Notes: generated from the sequence alone by a model not told the origin. Numbered from the stretch's first letter, positions 46,908 through 56,240 are shown. The stretch is DNA of 64,000 nucleotides from Aerococcus urinae (GCF_001543175.1 NZ_CP014161.1:1-64000), one strand, 5' to 3'. Numbers and translations: made by a program.

Positions 46908-48086
46908 ATGAATAAGAAATGGTTGAAAGCCTTTGTGACATTGGGGAGTGTCATGGCCTTAGCCGGCTGCGGTTCGGGTTCCTTGACTGAAACGACTAAT
47001 CAATCCGCTGAAAATGCAGATGAAATTCGTATTGGGGGGAACTGGGAGTTATCGGGCAATGTTTCTGCTTATGGTGTTGTACAGAACAATGCGATCAAGC
47101 TCGCCGTAGATGAAAAAAATCAAGCTGGCGGCCTTCTCGATAAGAAGATCAACTACTTAGAATATGATAATAAGTCCACGACTGAAGAAGCGGTTTCTGG
47201 TGCGGAAAAACTCGTTGATGAAAACGCGGCAGTAATTATTGGACCTTCTACCACCAATAATACTGAAGCGACGATTTCAACGGTAACCCGGGCCAAGACC
47301 CCTTTGATTTCAGCAACTGCCACTGCTGATAATATTACCCTTGACCAAGAGGGCAATGTCTTGGATTATATCTTTAGAATTTGCTTCCAAGATTCCTTGC
47401 AAGGGGGCTCCTTAGCGGAATTCTCTAACAAGGAAGGCTATACTAAGGCAGCGATCATCAAGGATAATTCTTCTGACTACGGTCAAAACCTATCTGACGA
47501 ATTCCACAAGCACTTTGATGGTGAAGTGGTTCGGGAAGAATCCTATGTGGCTAAGGAATCTGACTTTAACAGTATTTTGAGCAATATTAAGAATTCAGAT
47601 GCCCAAGTGATCTTCGTTGCTGGTTATTATGAAGAAGCTGGTCCAATTATTAAACAAGCGCGCGAAATGGGCATTGACCTGCCAATTCTTGGTCCAGACG
47701 GCTTTGGGAATAAGGAAATTATTAACTTAGCGGGGGAAGAAAACTGGGATAACATTTACTATGCGGCCCACTTCGTTGAAAACGAAGACTCTCCTCAAGA
47801 AGTCAAAGATTTCTTAGCTAAGTATCGGGAAACCTACCAATCGGAACCAGATATGTTCTCAGCCCTAGCTTATGATGCAGCTAACCTGGCCTTTGACGCG
47901 ATCGAACGTGCAGGCACTACGGACGGTGAAGCGGTCCAAAAAGCTTTGGCTGAAACCAAGGACTTTACTGGAGTCACTGGGAACTTCTCCATGGATGAAA
48001 AACACAATCCGTCTAAGACTGTCTTTATCCAAGAGGTAAAAGACGGCCAAGTGGTTGGTTCTCAAGCCATCGAAGCGGTTAAATAG
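46908..48086 (+). CDS. Branched-chain amino acid ABC transporter binding lipoprotein, copy 3
   Basis: A 392-residue LivJ-type lipoprotein with lipobox ALAGCGSG (Cys21), mature start EIRIGGNWELSGNVSAYG and the motifs VFVAGYYEEAGPIIKQA-like (residues about 225-240) and GPDGFGN. It is the copy nearest the permease genes. GGAGG precedes the ATG. A hairpin follows the stop (AAGCAGAGT/ACTCTGCTT, 48117-48147), but without a good T-run, so read-through into livH is possible. Confidence 0.9.
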   Translation: MNKKWLKAFVTLGSVMALAGCGSGSLTETTNQSAENADEIRIGGNWELSGNVSAYGVVQNNAIKLAVDEKNQAGGLLDKKINYLEYDNKSTTEEAVSGAEKLVDENAAVIIGPSTTNNTEATISTVTRAKTPLISATATADNITLDQEGNVLDYIFRICFQDSLQGGSLAEFSNKEGYTKAAIIKDNSSDYGQNLSDEFHKHFDGEVVREESYVAKESDFNSILSNIKNSDAQVIFVAGYYEEAGPIIKQAREMGIDLPILGPDGFGNKEIINLAGEENWDNIYYAAHFVENEDSPQEVKDFLAKYRETYQSEPDMFSALAYDAANLAFDAIERAGTTDGEAVQKALAETKDFTGVTGNFSMDEKHNPSKTVFIQEVKDGQVVGSQAIEAVK

Positions 48087-48116
48087 TGAAAAAGTTTAAT
48101 ATTTAAAAATTAAAGC

Positions 48117-48147
48117 AAGCAGAGTTGTCCAAGGGATGACTCTGCTT
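48117..48147 (+). terminator. Weak terminator-like hairpin between livJ copy 3 and livH
   Basis: A perfect 9-bp stem AAGCAGAGT/ACTCTGCTT is followed by ACTGTTTG rather than a T-run. It may lower rather than stop expression of the permease genes, giving an excess of binding protein. Confidence 0.5.
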
Positions 48148-48234
48148 ACTGTTTGTTAATAGGATGTAAGGGCTTTAAAGCGAAATTTTTATATCTAGGT
48201 CTAAAAATTATTGAAATAGGATGGAGTGAGAAGT

Positions 48235-49113
48235 GTGAATAATGTCATTCAACAATTAATCAATGGCGTGGCGCTAGGAAGCATCTATGCCTTGATGGCC
48301 TTGGGTTATACCATGGTTTATGGGATTATTGGTTTGATTAACTTTGCCCATGGGGATATTTATATGGTGGGGGCCTTTGTCGGTTTCACCTTGATTACTA
48401 ATGTCGGAATGGGTGTTTTCCCGGCTTTAATTTTAGCCATGTTATTTACTGCTGTATTAGGGGTTATTATTGAGCGGGTGGCTTATAAACCCTTGCGTGG
48501 GGCAACCCGGATTGCCGCTTTGATAACGGCAATTGGGGTATCCATGCTCCTACAAAATGTGATGATCTTTCTCAGAGGGCCTGAAGTACGAGCTTTTCCA
48601 GCAGATCTGCCTGACTGGTCCCTACAATTGGGGGCCTTTACCATTAACTCCCAACAAATTCTGATCTTAGCGGTAACTATTGTTTTAATGATTGCTTTAC
48701 AAGTGATCGTACAAAAGACCAAGTTAGGCCAAGCCATGCGGGCGGTTTCGGTCGACCCAGATGCTGCTCAATTGATGGGGATTAATGCTAACACTATTAT
48801 TTCCTTTACCTTCTTAATTGGTTCAGCCTTAGCAGGTGCAGCAGGGGTGTTAGTAGGGATTTACTATAATTCCATTTCACCACTAATGGGTGTCAATATT
48901 GGGACTAAGACCTTTGTTGCAGCTGTTGTTGGGGGAATCGGATCCATTCCTGGTGCCGTTCTAGGCGGCTTAATCATTGGTATTGTAGAAACCTTCGTCT
49001 CCATGATCGGTCTCTCCACCTGGAAAGACGCCGCAGTTTATATTATTTTGATTATTATTTTACTGGTCAAACCAACCGGCTTGCTCGGTAAACCGCAAGT
49101 AGAGAAAGTGTAG
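48235..49113 (+). CDS. livH: Branched-chain amino acid ABC permease LivH
   Basis: A 292-residue membrane permease of the LivH type with about eight helices. Typical parts are NGVALGSIYALMALGYTMVYG near the start, INFAHGD, RAVSVDPDAAQLMGIN and the late GGIGSIPGAVLGG coupling region. A GTG at 48226 is in frame, but AGGATGGAG points to the GTG at 48235. It is the first of four closely spaced genes livH-livM-livG-livF. Confidence 0.93.
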   Translation: MNNVIQQLINGVALGSIYALMALGYTMVYGIIGLINFAHGDIYMVGAFVGFTLITNVGMGVFPALILAMLFTAVLGVIIERVAYKPLRGATRIAALITAIGVSMLLQNVMIFLRGPEVRAFPADLPDWSLQLGAFTINSQQILILAVTIVLMIALQVIVQKTKLGQAMRAVSVDPDAAQLMGINANTIISFTFLIGSALAGAAGVLVGIYYNSISPLMGVNIGTKTFVAAVVGGIGSIPGAVLGGLIIGIVETFVSMIGLSTWKDAAVYIILIIILLVKPTGLLGKPQVEKV

Positions 49114-49122
49114 GTGGCAAAG

Positions 49123-50130
49123 ATGAAAGAAAACAAAACTTCTTGGTTCAATCAGTTTTTCACCAAGACTACTTTAGCTTGGATTGGTGTCATCGTGCTT
49201 GGCTTTGTCTTAATGGCAGCGTCTTACATTGCTGGTTTAGTTTCGGCCTACACCCAAAACATTATTATGAATATTGCTATTAATATTATTCTTTCTGTGG
49301 GGCTCAACTTAGTGGTTGGTTACGCTGGCCAGTTCTCCCTAGGGCATGCTGGTTTTATGGCAATCGGGGCCTATGTGGGAGCCATCGTTTCCCAAGAGAT
49401 CCCTGGCCAAGCCGGCTTCTTAGCCGGTTTACTAGCTGGTATGGTAGTGACTGCAGTCGTGGCCTTAATCGTAGGGATTCCTACCCTGCGTTTACGGGGC
49501 GACTACTTGGCCATTGCTACGCTAGGGGTTTCTGAAATTATCCGGATTACCATTATGAACTTAGAGATTACCAATGGGGCCGCCGGGATTTCTGGTGTTC
49601 CCCGTCACGTGACCTGGATTACCATGTATGTTTTTGTGGTGATTACTACCCTACTAGTGGTTAACTACATTTATTCCAGTCCCGGTCGGGCCACCATTGC
49701 TGTGCGGGAAGATGAAATTGCAGCGGAATCAGTGGGGATCCACACGACCACCTATAAGACCCTGGCCTTTGTCATCGGAGCGGTGACCGCAAGTATTGCT
49801 GGGACCCTCTATGCTTCTTACTTTGGGGTGATTAACCCTAGTCAGTTTACCTTCCAAAAATCCATCGATATCTTAGTTATCGTAGTATTTGGTGGGATTG
49901 GGTCCATTTCCGGGAGCTTCGTGGCTTCCATCTTATTGGGGCTATTGAATACCTTCCTAGCGCCTTTTGGTCAAGTTCGTCCCATTCTCTATGCCGCCGC
50001 TTTGATCTTAATCATGATCTTCAAGCCATCGGGGTTAATGGGTGAATATGAATTCCAATTCTCCAAGCTCTTTAACCGCAAACGAGGGCAATCACAAGCC
50101 GTAGCCAAAGAAGAAAGTGAGGACCAATAG
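49123..50130 (+). CDS. livM: Branched-chain amino acid ABC permease LivM
   Basis: A 335-residue permease with about ten helices and the LivM pattern NLVVGYAGQFSLGHAGFMAIGAY (in part), RLRGDYLAIATLGVSEIIRI (in part) and GGIGSISGSFVASI. AGGTGG precedes the ATG at 49123; the GTG at 49114, right after the livH stop, is the alternative. The C-terminus is a charged cytoplasmic tail. Confidence 0.93.
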   Translation: MKENKTSWFNQFFTKTTLAWIGVIVLGFVLMAASYIAGLVSAYTQNIIMNIAINIILSVGLNLVVGYAGQFSLGHAGFMAIGAYVGAIVSQEIPGQAGFLAGLLAGMVVTAVVALIVGIPTLRLRGDYLAIATLGVSEIIRITIMNLEITNGAAGISGVPRHVTWITMYVFVVITTLLVVNYIYSSPGRATIAVREDEIAAESVGIHTTTYKTLAFVIGAVTASIAGTLYASYFGVINPSQFTFQKSIDILVIVVFGGIGSISGSFVASILLGLLNTFLAPFGQVRPILYAAALILIMIFKPSGLMGEYEFQFSKLFNRKRGQSQAVAKEESEDQ

Positions 50131-50131
50131 T

Positions 50132-50905
50132 ATGAGTATCTTAAGCTTAAGCCATCTCAGCAAGTCCTTTGGGGGCCTAACCGCCGTTTCCGATGTCAGT
50201 ATCCTTGTGGAAGCGGATGAATTGATCGGTTTGATTGGTCCTAATGGGGCCGGAAAAACCACCCTATTTAACTTGATTACTGGGGTTTATGCACCGACTT
50301 CTGGGTCGATTGACTTAGAAACCGACCAAGGTAGTCAGTCCCTAGCTGGTCAACGCCCAGATAAGATTAATGAAATGGGGGTGGCCCGGACCTTCCAAAA
50401 TATTCGTCTCTTCGCCAACCGTTCGGTCTTGGACAATGTCCTCATTGCCATGCACAACAAACGCGGGGTAGGGGTCTGGCACAGTCTTTTGAGAACGCCT
50501 AAGTACTATCAAAACCGTGATGCCCTCTATGCCAAAGGAATGGAATTATTAGCCATCTTTGGTCTGGAAGGCTACGCCAATGAAAAAGCCAAGAACCTCC
50601 CTTATGGGCAGCAACGGGCTTTGGAAATCGTTCGGGCCTTGGCGACTGAACCCAAGATCCTTTTCTTAGATGAACCAGCCGCAGGGATGAACCCTAATGA
50701 AACCACAGACTTGAAACAAACCATCCGTAAGATTCAAAAAGAATTTGGAATTTCTGTTGTTCTTATCGAACACGACATGTCTTTGGTGATGGATATTTGT
50801 GAACGGATCTATGTTTTGGAATATGGGAAAGTGATCGCTGAAGGGACACCAAGCGAAATTCAAAGCAATCCGAAAGTTATCGAAGCCTACCTAGGAGGTG
50901 CCTAG
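50132..50905 (+). CDS. livG: Branched-chain amino acid ABC ATPase LivG
   Basis: A 257-residue ATPase. Walker A is GPNGAGKTT, the LivG-specific GVARTFQNIRLF includes the Q-loop, the signature is NLPYGQQRALEIVRAL, and Walker B is ILFLDEPAAGMNPNE. The C-terminus has the IEAYLGG tail typical of LivG. It begins two bases after the livM stop. Confidence 0.94.
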   Translation: MSILSLSHLSKSFGGLTAVSDVSILVEADELIGLIGPNGAGKTTLFNLITGVYAPTSGSIDLETDQGSQSLAGQRPDKINEMGVARTFQNIRLFANRSVLDNVLIAMHNKRGVGVWHSLLRTPKYYQNRDALYAKGMELLAIFGLEGYANEKAKNLPYGQQRALEIVRALATEPKILFLDEPAAGMNPNETTDLKQTIRKIQKEFGISVVLIEHDMSLVMDICERIYVLEYGKVIAEGTPSEIQSNPKVIEAYLGGA

Positions 50906-50908
50906 TTC

Positions 50909-51616
50909 ATGTTAGAAATCAAAAATATCAAGGTTGCCTATGGGATGATCCAAGCTATCAAGGGCATTTCCTTTACCGTTAATGAAGGGGAAATTGTTTC
51001 TCTGATCGGGGCCAATGGGGCTGGAAAGTCGACTATTTTAAAGACGATTTCTGGACTCTTGAAACCCAGCCAAGGGGAAATTCTCTACAACCATGAACCC
51101 TTACAAACCAAGTCCTGTGCCCAAATTGTCCAAGCTGGGGTCTCCCAAGTTCCTGAAGGCCGCCATGTCTTTAGCGGTATGTCCGTTAAGGAAAATCTAC
51201 TGATGGGAGCCTATACCCGTAAGGACCGGGATAACTTAGCCAGCGATATGGAACGTTATTTTGATTATTTTCCAATTCTTAAGGAACGTTTCAACCAGGA
51301 CGCGGCAACTTTATCCGGTGGGGAGCAACAAATGCTGGCTATGGCTCGGGCCCTCATGGCGCGTCCCAAGCTCTTGCTCTTAGATGAACCCTCCATGGGT
51401 CTAGCGCCGATTTACATCCAACAAATTTTTGAAATTATTCAAACCATTAATAGTGAGTTGAATACCACCGTCTTACTGATCGAACAGAACGCTAAGGCGG
51501 CCTTAGAAATCTCTGACCACGCCCACGTCCTCGAAGTGGGTAAAATTACCGCTTCCGGAACCGGAAAAGAACTCCTATCTTCTGAAGTGGTCCAAAAAGC
51601 CTACCTGGGAGCTTAA
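50909..51616 (+). CDS. livF: Branched-chain amino acid ABC ATPase LivF
   Basis: A 235-residue ATPase. Walker A is GANGAGKST, followed by VSQVPEGRHVF, the signature LSGGEQQMLAMARAL and Walker B LLLLDEPSMGLAP. The C-terminus is VQKAYLGA as in LivF proteins. It is the last gene of the permease operon, three bases after livG, and is followed by a terminator. Confidence 0.94.
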   Translation: MLEIKNIKVAYGMIQAIKGISFTVNEGEIVSLIGANGAGKSTILKTISGLLKPSQGEILYNHEPLQTKSCAQIVQAGVSQVPEGRHVFSGMSVKENLLMGAYTRKDRDNLASDMERYFDYFPILKERFNQDAATLSGGEQQMLAMARALMARPKLLLLDEPSMGLAPIYIQQIFEIIQTINSELNTTVLLIEQNAKAALEISDHAHVLEVGKITASGTGKELLSSEVVQKAYLGA

Positions 51617-51646
51617 ACCCTTCCTTAAACAATAAAGACCTAGCAT

Positions 51647-51698
51647 AAACCCTTAGCCGCTCTGACAAGTGTCATAGTGACTAAGGGTTTTATTTTTT
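51647..51698 (+). terminator. Terminator of the liv operon
   Basis: AAACCCTTAG pairs perfectly with CTAAGGGTTT, with an inner TGACA/TGTCA stem, followed by TATTTTTTTA. Confidence 0.85.
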
Positions 51699-51705
51699 TA
51701 TAAAA

Positions 51706-51894
51706 AGCCTTGATGAGCATGCGTTCTGCTTTTGAATTTGGTCATTGAAAAGCCATGGCACCGGCTCGAGCACAAGGTCTCTCACCTAGCGAGACTCAAA
51801 TGTCTCGTACGGCTGACGCCTACGAGACATAATTCGCTTCGCTTGCTCGTTCATGGCTAATGACCAATTCAAAGCGCCACTCCTGCTCAAAGCT
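51706..51894 (+). repeat. Family-2 terminal-inverted-repeat element, copy A
   Basis: The left arm (GAGCATGCGTTCTGC, TTTGAATTTGGTCATT, AAGCCATG) pairs with the right arm (CATGGCT, AATGACCAATTCAAA, TGCTCAA) with small bulges. Inside is a perfect stem ATGTCTCGTA/TACGAGACAT (51800-51830) capped by CGGCTGACGCC. Nothing else is seen in the 180 bases from here to the ppdK promoter. Confidence 0.8.
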
Positions 51895-51981
51895 ATTTGT
51901 CAAAATAAAATTTTTAATAACAGCTCAACAACAAAGATAGAATAACCATGTTTTCAGACCCCAAATTAAGGATTTCTTAAT

Positions 51982-52021
51982 AAGAAAGCGCTTGCTATTC
52001 ATATATGATGCACTATATAAT
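51982..52021 (+). promoter_or_regulatory. ppdK promoter with cre-like site over the -35 box
   Basis: TTGCTA (51992-51997) and TATAAT (52016-52021) are 18 bases apart. AAGAAAGCGCTTGCTA (51982-51997) resembles a CcpA cre box with about three mismatches to the 16-base consensus and covers the -35 box, a repression geometry. Confidence 0.55.
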
Positions 52022-52075
52022 CTAATAGTACACTTTAAATATTCTAATAAGCCGTCTTATAAAGGAGGAAGTCCA

Positions 52076-54715
52076 ATGAAACAAGTGATTTATGCTTTTA
52101 ACCAGGGGTCTGCCAAGATGCGTGATCTCTTGGGAGGTAAGGGGGCCAACCTGGCGGAAATGACCCGGCTGGGTTTTCCTGTTCCTAAGGGATTTACCCT
52201 GACCACTGAGGCCTGCCTAGATTACTTAGCCCAGGAAGACAGTGAAGAATTAAGTGATCCAGTCATAGCGGCTATTGACCAAGCGCTAGCTGACCTGGAA
52301 AGTGTTACTAATAAAGCCTTTAATGATCCTGAGAACTTACTCTTGGTGTCGGTACGGTCCGGGGCCAGAGAATCCATGCCAGGGATGATGGATACCATTC
52401 TCAATGTGGGCCTGAATGACCGCAATGTGGAAAGCCTGGCCCAAATCACCCAAGATGAGCGCTTCGCCTATGACTGCTACCGCCGTCTCTTGCAAATGTA
52501 TGGCAATGTGGTCTACGGCTTGGACAGTCAATTTTTTGAGGAGCACTTGGCCCAAGAAAAAACTAAGGCCCAAGTTCGCTTTGACTATGAATTAAAGGTA
52601 GGCCACTTGAAAGCATTAGTGACCGCCTACAAAAAGGTTTACCAAGACCAACTAGGCTTTGACTTCCCCCAAGATGTTAAGACCCAGATCTATGAAGCTG
52701 TTAAAGCGGTCTTTAAGTCCTGGAACAACCACCGGGCTCGGGTCTACCGGGAGATGAATCACATCCCACATGATCTCGGAACTGCGGTCAATATTCAGGA
52801 AATGGTCTTTGGTAATAGTGGCCAAGATAGTGGGACCGGGGTTCTCTTCACCCGTAATCCCGCCACCGGGGAAAGCAAGCTCTTCGGCGAATACTTGGTC
52901 AATGCTCAAGGGGAAGATGTGGTTGCCGGCATTCGTACACCAGAGGTCATTGAAGACTTGAAGGCAGACATGCCTGAAATTTACCAAGAAATTCATGACC
53001 TGGCTAAGCAATTGGAAGGTTACTACCATGACATGCAGGACATTGAATTTACTGTTGAAAAAGGTAAACTTTACTTCCTCCAAACTCGGAACGGTAAACG
53101 GACGGCTAAGGCTGCTGTTAAGATTGCCGTCGACATGGTAGAAGAAGACCTGATCGATGAAAAAGAGGCCCTTTTGCGGATTGAACCATCGATGATTGAC
53201 CAATTGCTCCATCCTTCCTTTGATCCCCAAGCCCTCGCCCAAGCAGAGGTCTTCTCAAGCCTCGGTTTGGCAGCCAGTCCGGGAGCCGGGTCAGGACAAA
53301 TTGTCTTTACTGCCCAAAAGGCCAAAGAATGGCAAGCAGCGGGTAAAAAAGTCATCCTCATGCGCAATGAAACCTCCCCAGAAGACATTGAAGGCATGTC
53401 TGCATCAGAAGCCATTGTCACTGCCCATGGGGGGATGACCTCCCATGCCGCGGTGGTGGCCCGGGGCATGGGGAAATGCTGTGTCAGTGGCTGTAGCGAC
53501 TTGACCATTGATGAAGCGGCCAAAGTGGTTCACTACCCAGGCGGCCAATTACAGGAAGGTGATACCATCTCTGTGGACGGTAGCCAGGGGAAACTCTATC
53601 TGGGCGAAATTCCTACCGCTCTCTCAAACACTGACGAAAACTACCAAAAGATGATGGACTGGGCCAGAAAATATAGCCGTCTCAAGGTACGAATGAATGC
53701 TGAAACCCCTGAAGATATTCAAACCGGCTTCAGCTTTGGAGCGGATGGGATTGGTCTAGTCCGGACCGAGCACATGTTCTTTAAGGCTGAGCGTCTACGG
53801 GAGATCCGCCGCTTTATTCTCTCAGTTGATGAGGGTCAACGCCAGGCTGCCCTGGAGAAGATCCGTGACTACCAGGTGGAAGACTTTACCAGGATTTTCC
53901 AACTCTCACAAGAGGCTCCCGCGGTAATCCGTTTATTGGACCCACCTCTTCATGAATTTATGCCCAAGAGTGACCAGGAAGTTGCTGAAGTGGCGACTGA
54001 CCAAGGCATCAGTGAAGCAGAATTGCGTAGCCGGATGGTGCAACTGGCTGAAGTCAACCCTATGTTAGGCCACCGGGGCTGCCGCTTAGCCATGACCTAT
54101 CCTGAGCTCTATGACCGTCAAGTGGAAGCTATTATTTATGGGGCCATTGCCGCTAGACAAGAAGGCCTGGATCCTCAAGTAGAGATTATGATTCCTTTGG
54201 TGAGTGTGGAGCCTGAGTTAGATACCTTGCGCAAGCGCCTCAGCCAGGTCATTGACCGACTATTAGACCAGGAAAATGTGACAATTGACTACACAATTGG
54301 TACAATGATAGAGATTCCAAGAGCCTGTTTCATTGCGGACCAATTGGCTCAAGAGGCGGGCTTTTTCAGCTTTGGGACCAATGACCTGACCCAAATGACC
54401 TATGGCTTTTCACGGGATGATGCGGGCAAATTTATTAACCAGTATCTAGAAGACGGTACCCTAAAAGAAGACCCCTTCCAAACTATCGATCCAGAAGGGG
54501 TGGGCGCCCTCGTTAAAATCGCAGTCGACAAGGCCCGCCAGACCAAAGCAGGGTTCAAGATTGGGGTCTGTGGGGAACTCGGTGGCGATCCAGCCTCGAT
54601 TCAGTTCTTTGACCAAGTGGGGCTAGACTATGTATCCTGTTCGCCTTACCGGGTGCCCCTGGCGCAATTAGCCGCCGCTCAGTCCGCCATCCGGCAAGCA
54701 GAAGGAAACCACTAG
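52076..54715 (+). CDS. ppdK: Pyruvate, phosphate dikinase
   Basis: Interconverts pyruvate, ATP and phosphate with PEP, AMP and pyrophosphate. The 879 residues have the N-terminal nucleotide-binding domain (LLGGKGANLAEMTRLGFPVP in part, SVRSGARESMPGMMDT), the swivelling phosphohistidine domain with GGMTSHAAVVARGMGKCCV (His457, with regulatory Thr455 two residues before) and the C-terminal PEP/pyruvate barrel (GADGIGLVRTEHMFF, VCGELGGDP). AAAGGAGG at 52061-52068 fixes the start; the frame is open for 28 more codons upstream over the promoter. Two regulator genes follow directly. Confidence 0.96.
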   Translation: MKQVIYAFNQGSAKMRDLLGGKGANLAEMTRLGFPVPKGFTLTTEACLDYLAQEDSEELSDPVIAAIDQALADLESVTNKAFNDPENLLLVSVRSGARESMPGMMDTILNVGLNDRNVESLAQITQDERFAYDCYRRLLQMYGNVVYGLDSQFFEEHLAQEKTKAQVRFDYELKVGHLKALVTAYKKVYQDQLGFDFPQDVKTQIYEAVKAVFKSWNNHRARVYREMNHIPHDLGTAVNIQEMVFGNSGQDSGTGVLFTRNPATGESKLFGEYLVNAQGEDVVAGIRTPEVIEDLKADMPEIYQEIHDLAKQLEGYYHDMQDIEFTVEKGKLYFLQTRNGKRTAKAAVKIAVDMVEEDLIDEKEALLRIEPSMIDQLLHPSFDPQALAQAEVFSSLGLAASPGAGSGQIVFTAQKAKEWQAAGKKVILMRNETSPEDIEGMSASEAIVTAHGGMTSHAAVVARGMGKCCVSGCSDLTIDEAAKVVHYPGGQLQEGDTISVDGSQGKLYLGEIPTALSNTDENYQKMMDWARKYSRLKVRMNAETPEDIQTGFSFGADGIGLVRTEHMFFKAERLREIRRFILSVDEGQRQAALEKIRDYQVEDFTRIFQLSQEAPAVIRLLDPPLHEFMPKSDQEVAEVATDQGISEAELRSRMVQLAEVNPMLGHRGCRLAMTYPELYDRQVEAIIYGAIAARQEGLDPQVEIMIPLVSVEPELDTLRKRLSQVIDRLLDQENVTIDYTIGTMIEIPRACFIADQLAQEAGFFSFGTNDLTQMTYGFSRDDAGKFINQYLEDGTLKEDPFQTIDPEGVGALVKIAVDKARQTKAGFKIGVCGELGGDPASIQFFDQVGLDYVSCSPYRVPLAQLAAAQSAIRQAEGNH

Positions 54716-54762
54716 AAAAATAGGATCAGGGGCCAAGTTCACTGGCAGAATAGAGGTAAGCT

Positions 54763-55392
54763 ATGCAATTCACTGACCGACAAAAACAAATCATTGCTAT
54801 TGTCAAAGACCAAGAACCCATCAGCGGAGAGGCCATTGCCAAGCAATTTGGCCTGTCTAAATCCACCCTTAGAAGTGACTTGGCCCTACTGACTATGACC
54901 GGGATCTTGGATGCCCGCCCTAAAGTGGGCTACTTTTATACCGGCCTAGGTTTTGATCCCTTATTAGGTCAGAAACTGAGCGAGGTTAAGGTGGCGGAAC
55001 TCATGGCTAGTCCGGTTAATATTTCAGCCAAAACTACGGTTTACGAGGCCATTACCACCATGTTTCTCTATGATAACGGCTCTTTATATGTGACCGATGA
55101 GGACCAACACCTGCAAGGGCTGGTTTCTCGGAAAGACTTATTGCGGTCTTTGGCTACTAAGAGCCAAACAGAATCCCCTGCTGTAGCCTTGATTATGACC
55201 CGGATGCCCAATATTGTGGTGGTGGAAAAAGACACCCTAGTCCTGGAAGCGGGTAAGCTCCTGGTTGACCATAAGGTGGACTCCTTACCGGTCGTTAATA
55301 ACCGTAAGGATTACCAAGTTCTTGGTAAGATTACCAAAAGCCATTTAGTCGAATTTTTTGTCAATACCTTAGCGAATGAGGGGGACTTATGA
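54763..55392 (+). CDS. CcpN-type regulator: HTH plus CBS domains
   Basis: A 209-residue regulator with an N-terminal helix-turn-helix (about 16-42, GEAIAKQFGLSKSTLRSDLALL) and two CBS domains (about 85-140 and 145-205) that usually bind adenine nucleotides. In Bacillus subtilis CcpN controls gluconeogenic genes and its gene precedes the gene for a DUF299 protein, as here. It overlaps the next gene by four bases (ATGA). Control of ppdK is the likely role. Confidence 0.87.
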   Translation: MQFTDRQKQIIAIVKDQEPISGEAIAKQFGLSKSTLRSDLALLTMTGILDARPKVGYFYTGLGFDPLLGQKLSEVKVAELMASPVNISAKTTVYEAITTMFLYDNGSLYVTDEDQHLQGLVSRKDLLRSLATKSQTESPAVALIMTRMPNIVVVEKDTLVLEAGKLLVDHKVDSLPVVNNRKDYQVLGKITKSHLVEFFVNTLANEGDL

Positions 55393-56207
55393 GACAAACC
55401 AAGCAAGTATTTTTTATCATATCTGATGCTGTCGGTGAAACGGCCCGACAGGTTACCCGGGCGGCTTTAGCCCAATTCGCTCCCGACTTGAAGAGCGACT
55501 TACGCCGCTTTCCCTTTGTGAAAACCCAGGAGGAATTAGGTGAAATTCTTCGTGATGCCAAGGCGGAAGGGGCCATTGTGGCAGCCACCTTTGTTAATGA
55601 GGACTTGGACCGCTTTGCCCACCAATACGCAAAAGATCATCAACTCACCTATATTAACTTCCTCCATGAGCTGATCCAGGGGATTGGTCAAGCCACTGGT
55701 CTAAGTCCTAAGGAACAGGCTGGAGGTTTACGCAAGGTGGATGACGCCTACCTGGCTCGGATGTCAGCAGTGGAATTTGCTATCAAGTATGATGATGGTA
55801 ACTACCCCAAGAAGGCCTTCTCCCAAGCGGATATTGTTATCCTGGGCGTGTCACGGTCTTCCAAGACTCCTTTGTCGCTCTATTTAGCCAACCGGGGCTA
55901 TCGGGTGGCTAACTACCCCTTGATTCCAGAAGTCCGCTATCCCGAAGAACTCTACCAAGTTGACCCTAAGAAAATCTTTGGACTCATGGCTTCGCCCCAA
56001 TACATTATGAATATTCGAACCAACCGCTTGAAATATTTGGGACTCACATCAGATGCTAAGTATAGCCAGTTGGATCGGATAAAATATGAATTGGTGACGG
56101 CTAGTGACTTGTACCGAGAATTAGGCGCCCATGTTATTGACATTGAGTACAAGTCCATTGAAGAGAGTGGCGCCGAAATTATTGAATACCTCAAGGAAGA
56201 GCAATGA
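55389..56207 (+). CDS. Pyruvate, phosphate dikinase regulatory protein (DUF299)
   Basis: A 272-residue bifunctional kinase/phosphorylase that inactivates PpdK by ADP-dependent phosphorylation of the Thr near the catalytic His and reactivates it by phosphate-dependent removal. The family start IISDAVGETARQVTRAAL and the P-loop GVSRSSKT (153-160) are intact, followed by YPLIPEVRYPEELYQVD and KIFGLMASPQ. Its place in ppdK-ccpN-like-DUF299 order, with the target gene upstream, supports PpdK rather than PEP synthase as its substrate. Confidence 0.92.
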   Translation: MRQTKQVFFIISDAVGETARQVTRAALAQFAPDLKSDLRRFPFVKTQEELGEILRDAKAEGAIVAATFVNEDLDRFAHQYAKDHQLTYINFLHELIQGIGQATGLSPKEQAGGLRKVDDAYLARMSAVEFAIKYDDGNYPKKAFSQADIVILGVSRSSKTPLSLYLANRGYRVANYPLIPEVRYPEELYQVDPKKIFGLMASPQYIMNIRTNRLKYLGLTSDAKYSQLDRIKYELVTASDLYRELGAHVIDIEYKSIEESGAEIIEYLKEEQ

Positions 56208-56240
56208 AAATTTTAAGAGCATTAGCGAAGAAAATTTACT

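Noticed and set aside
43498-48086. The three livJ-type genes as a possible assembly duplication
   Set aside because: The proteins differ in length, lipobox and ligand-site residues, and the intergenic regions are unrelated, so they are true paralogues.
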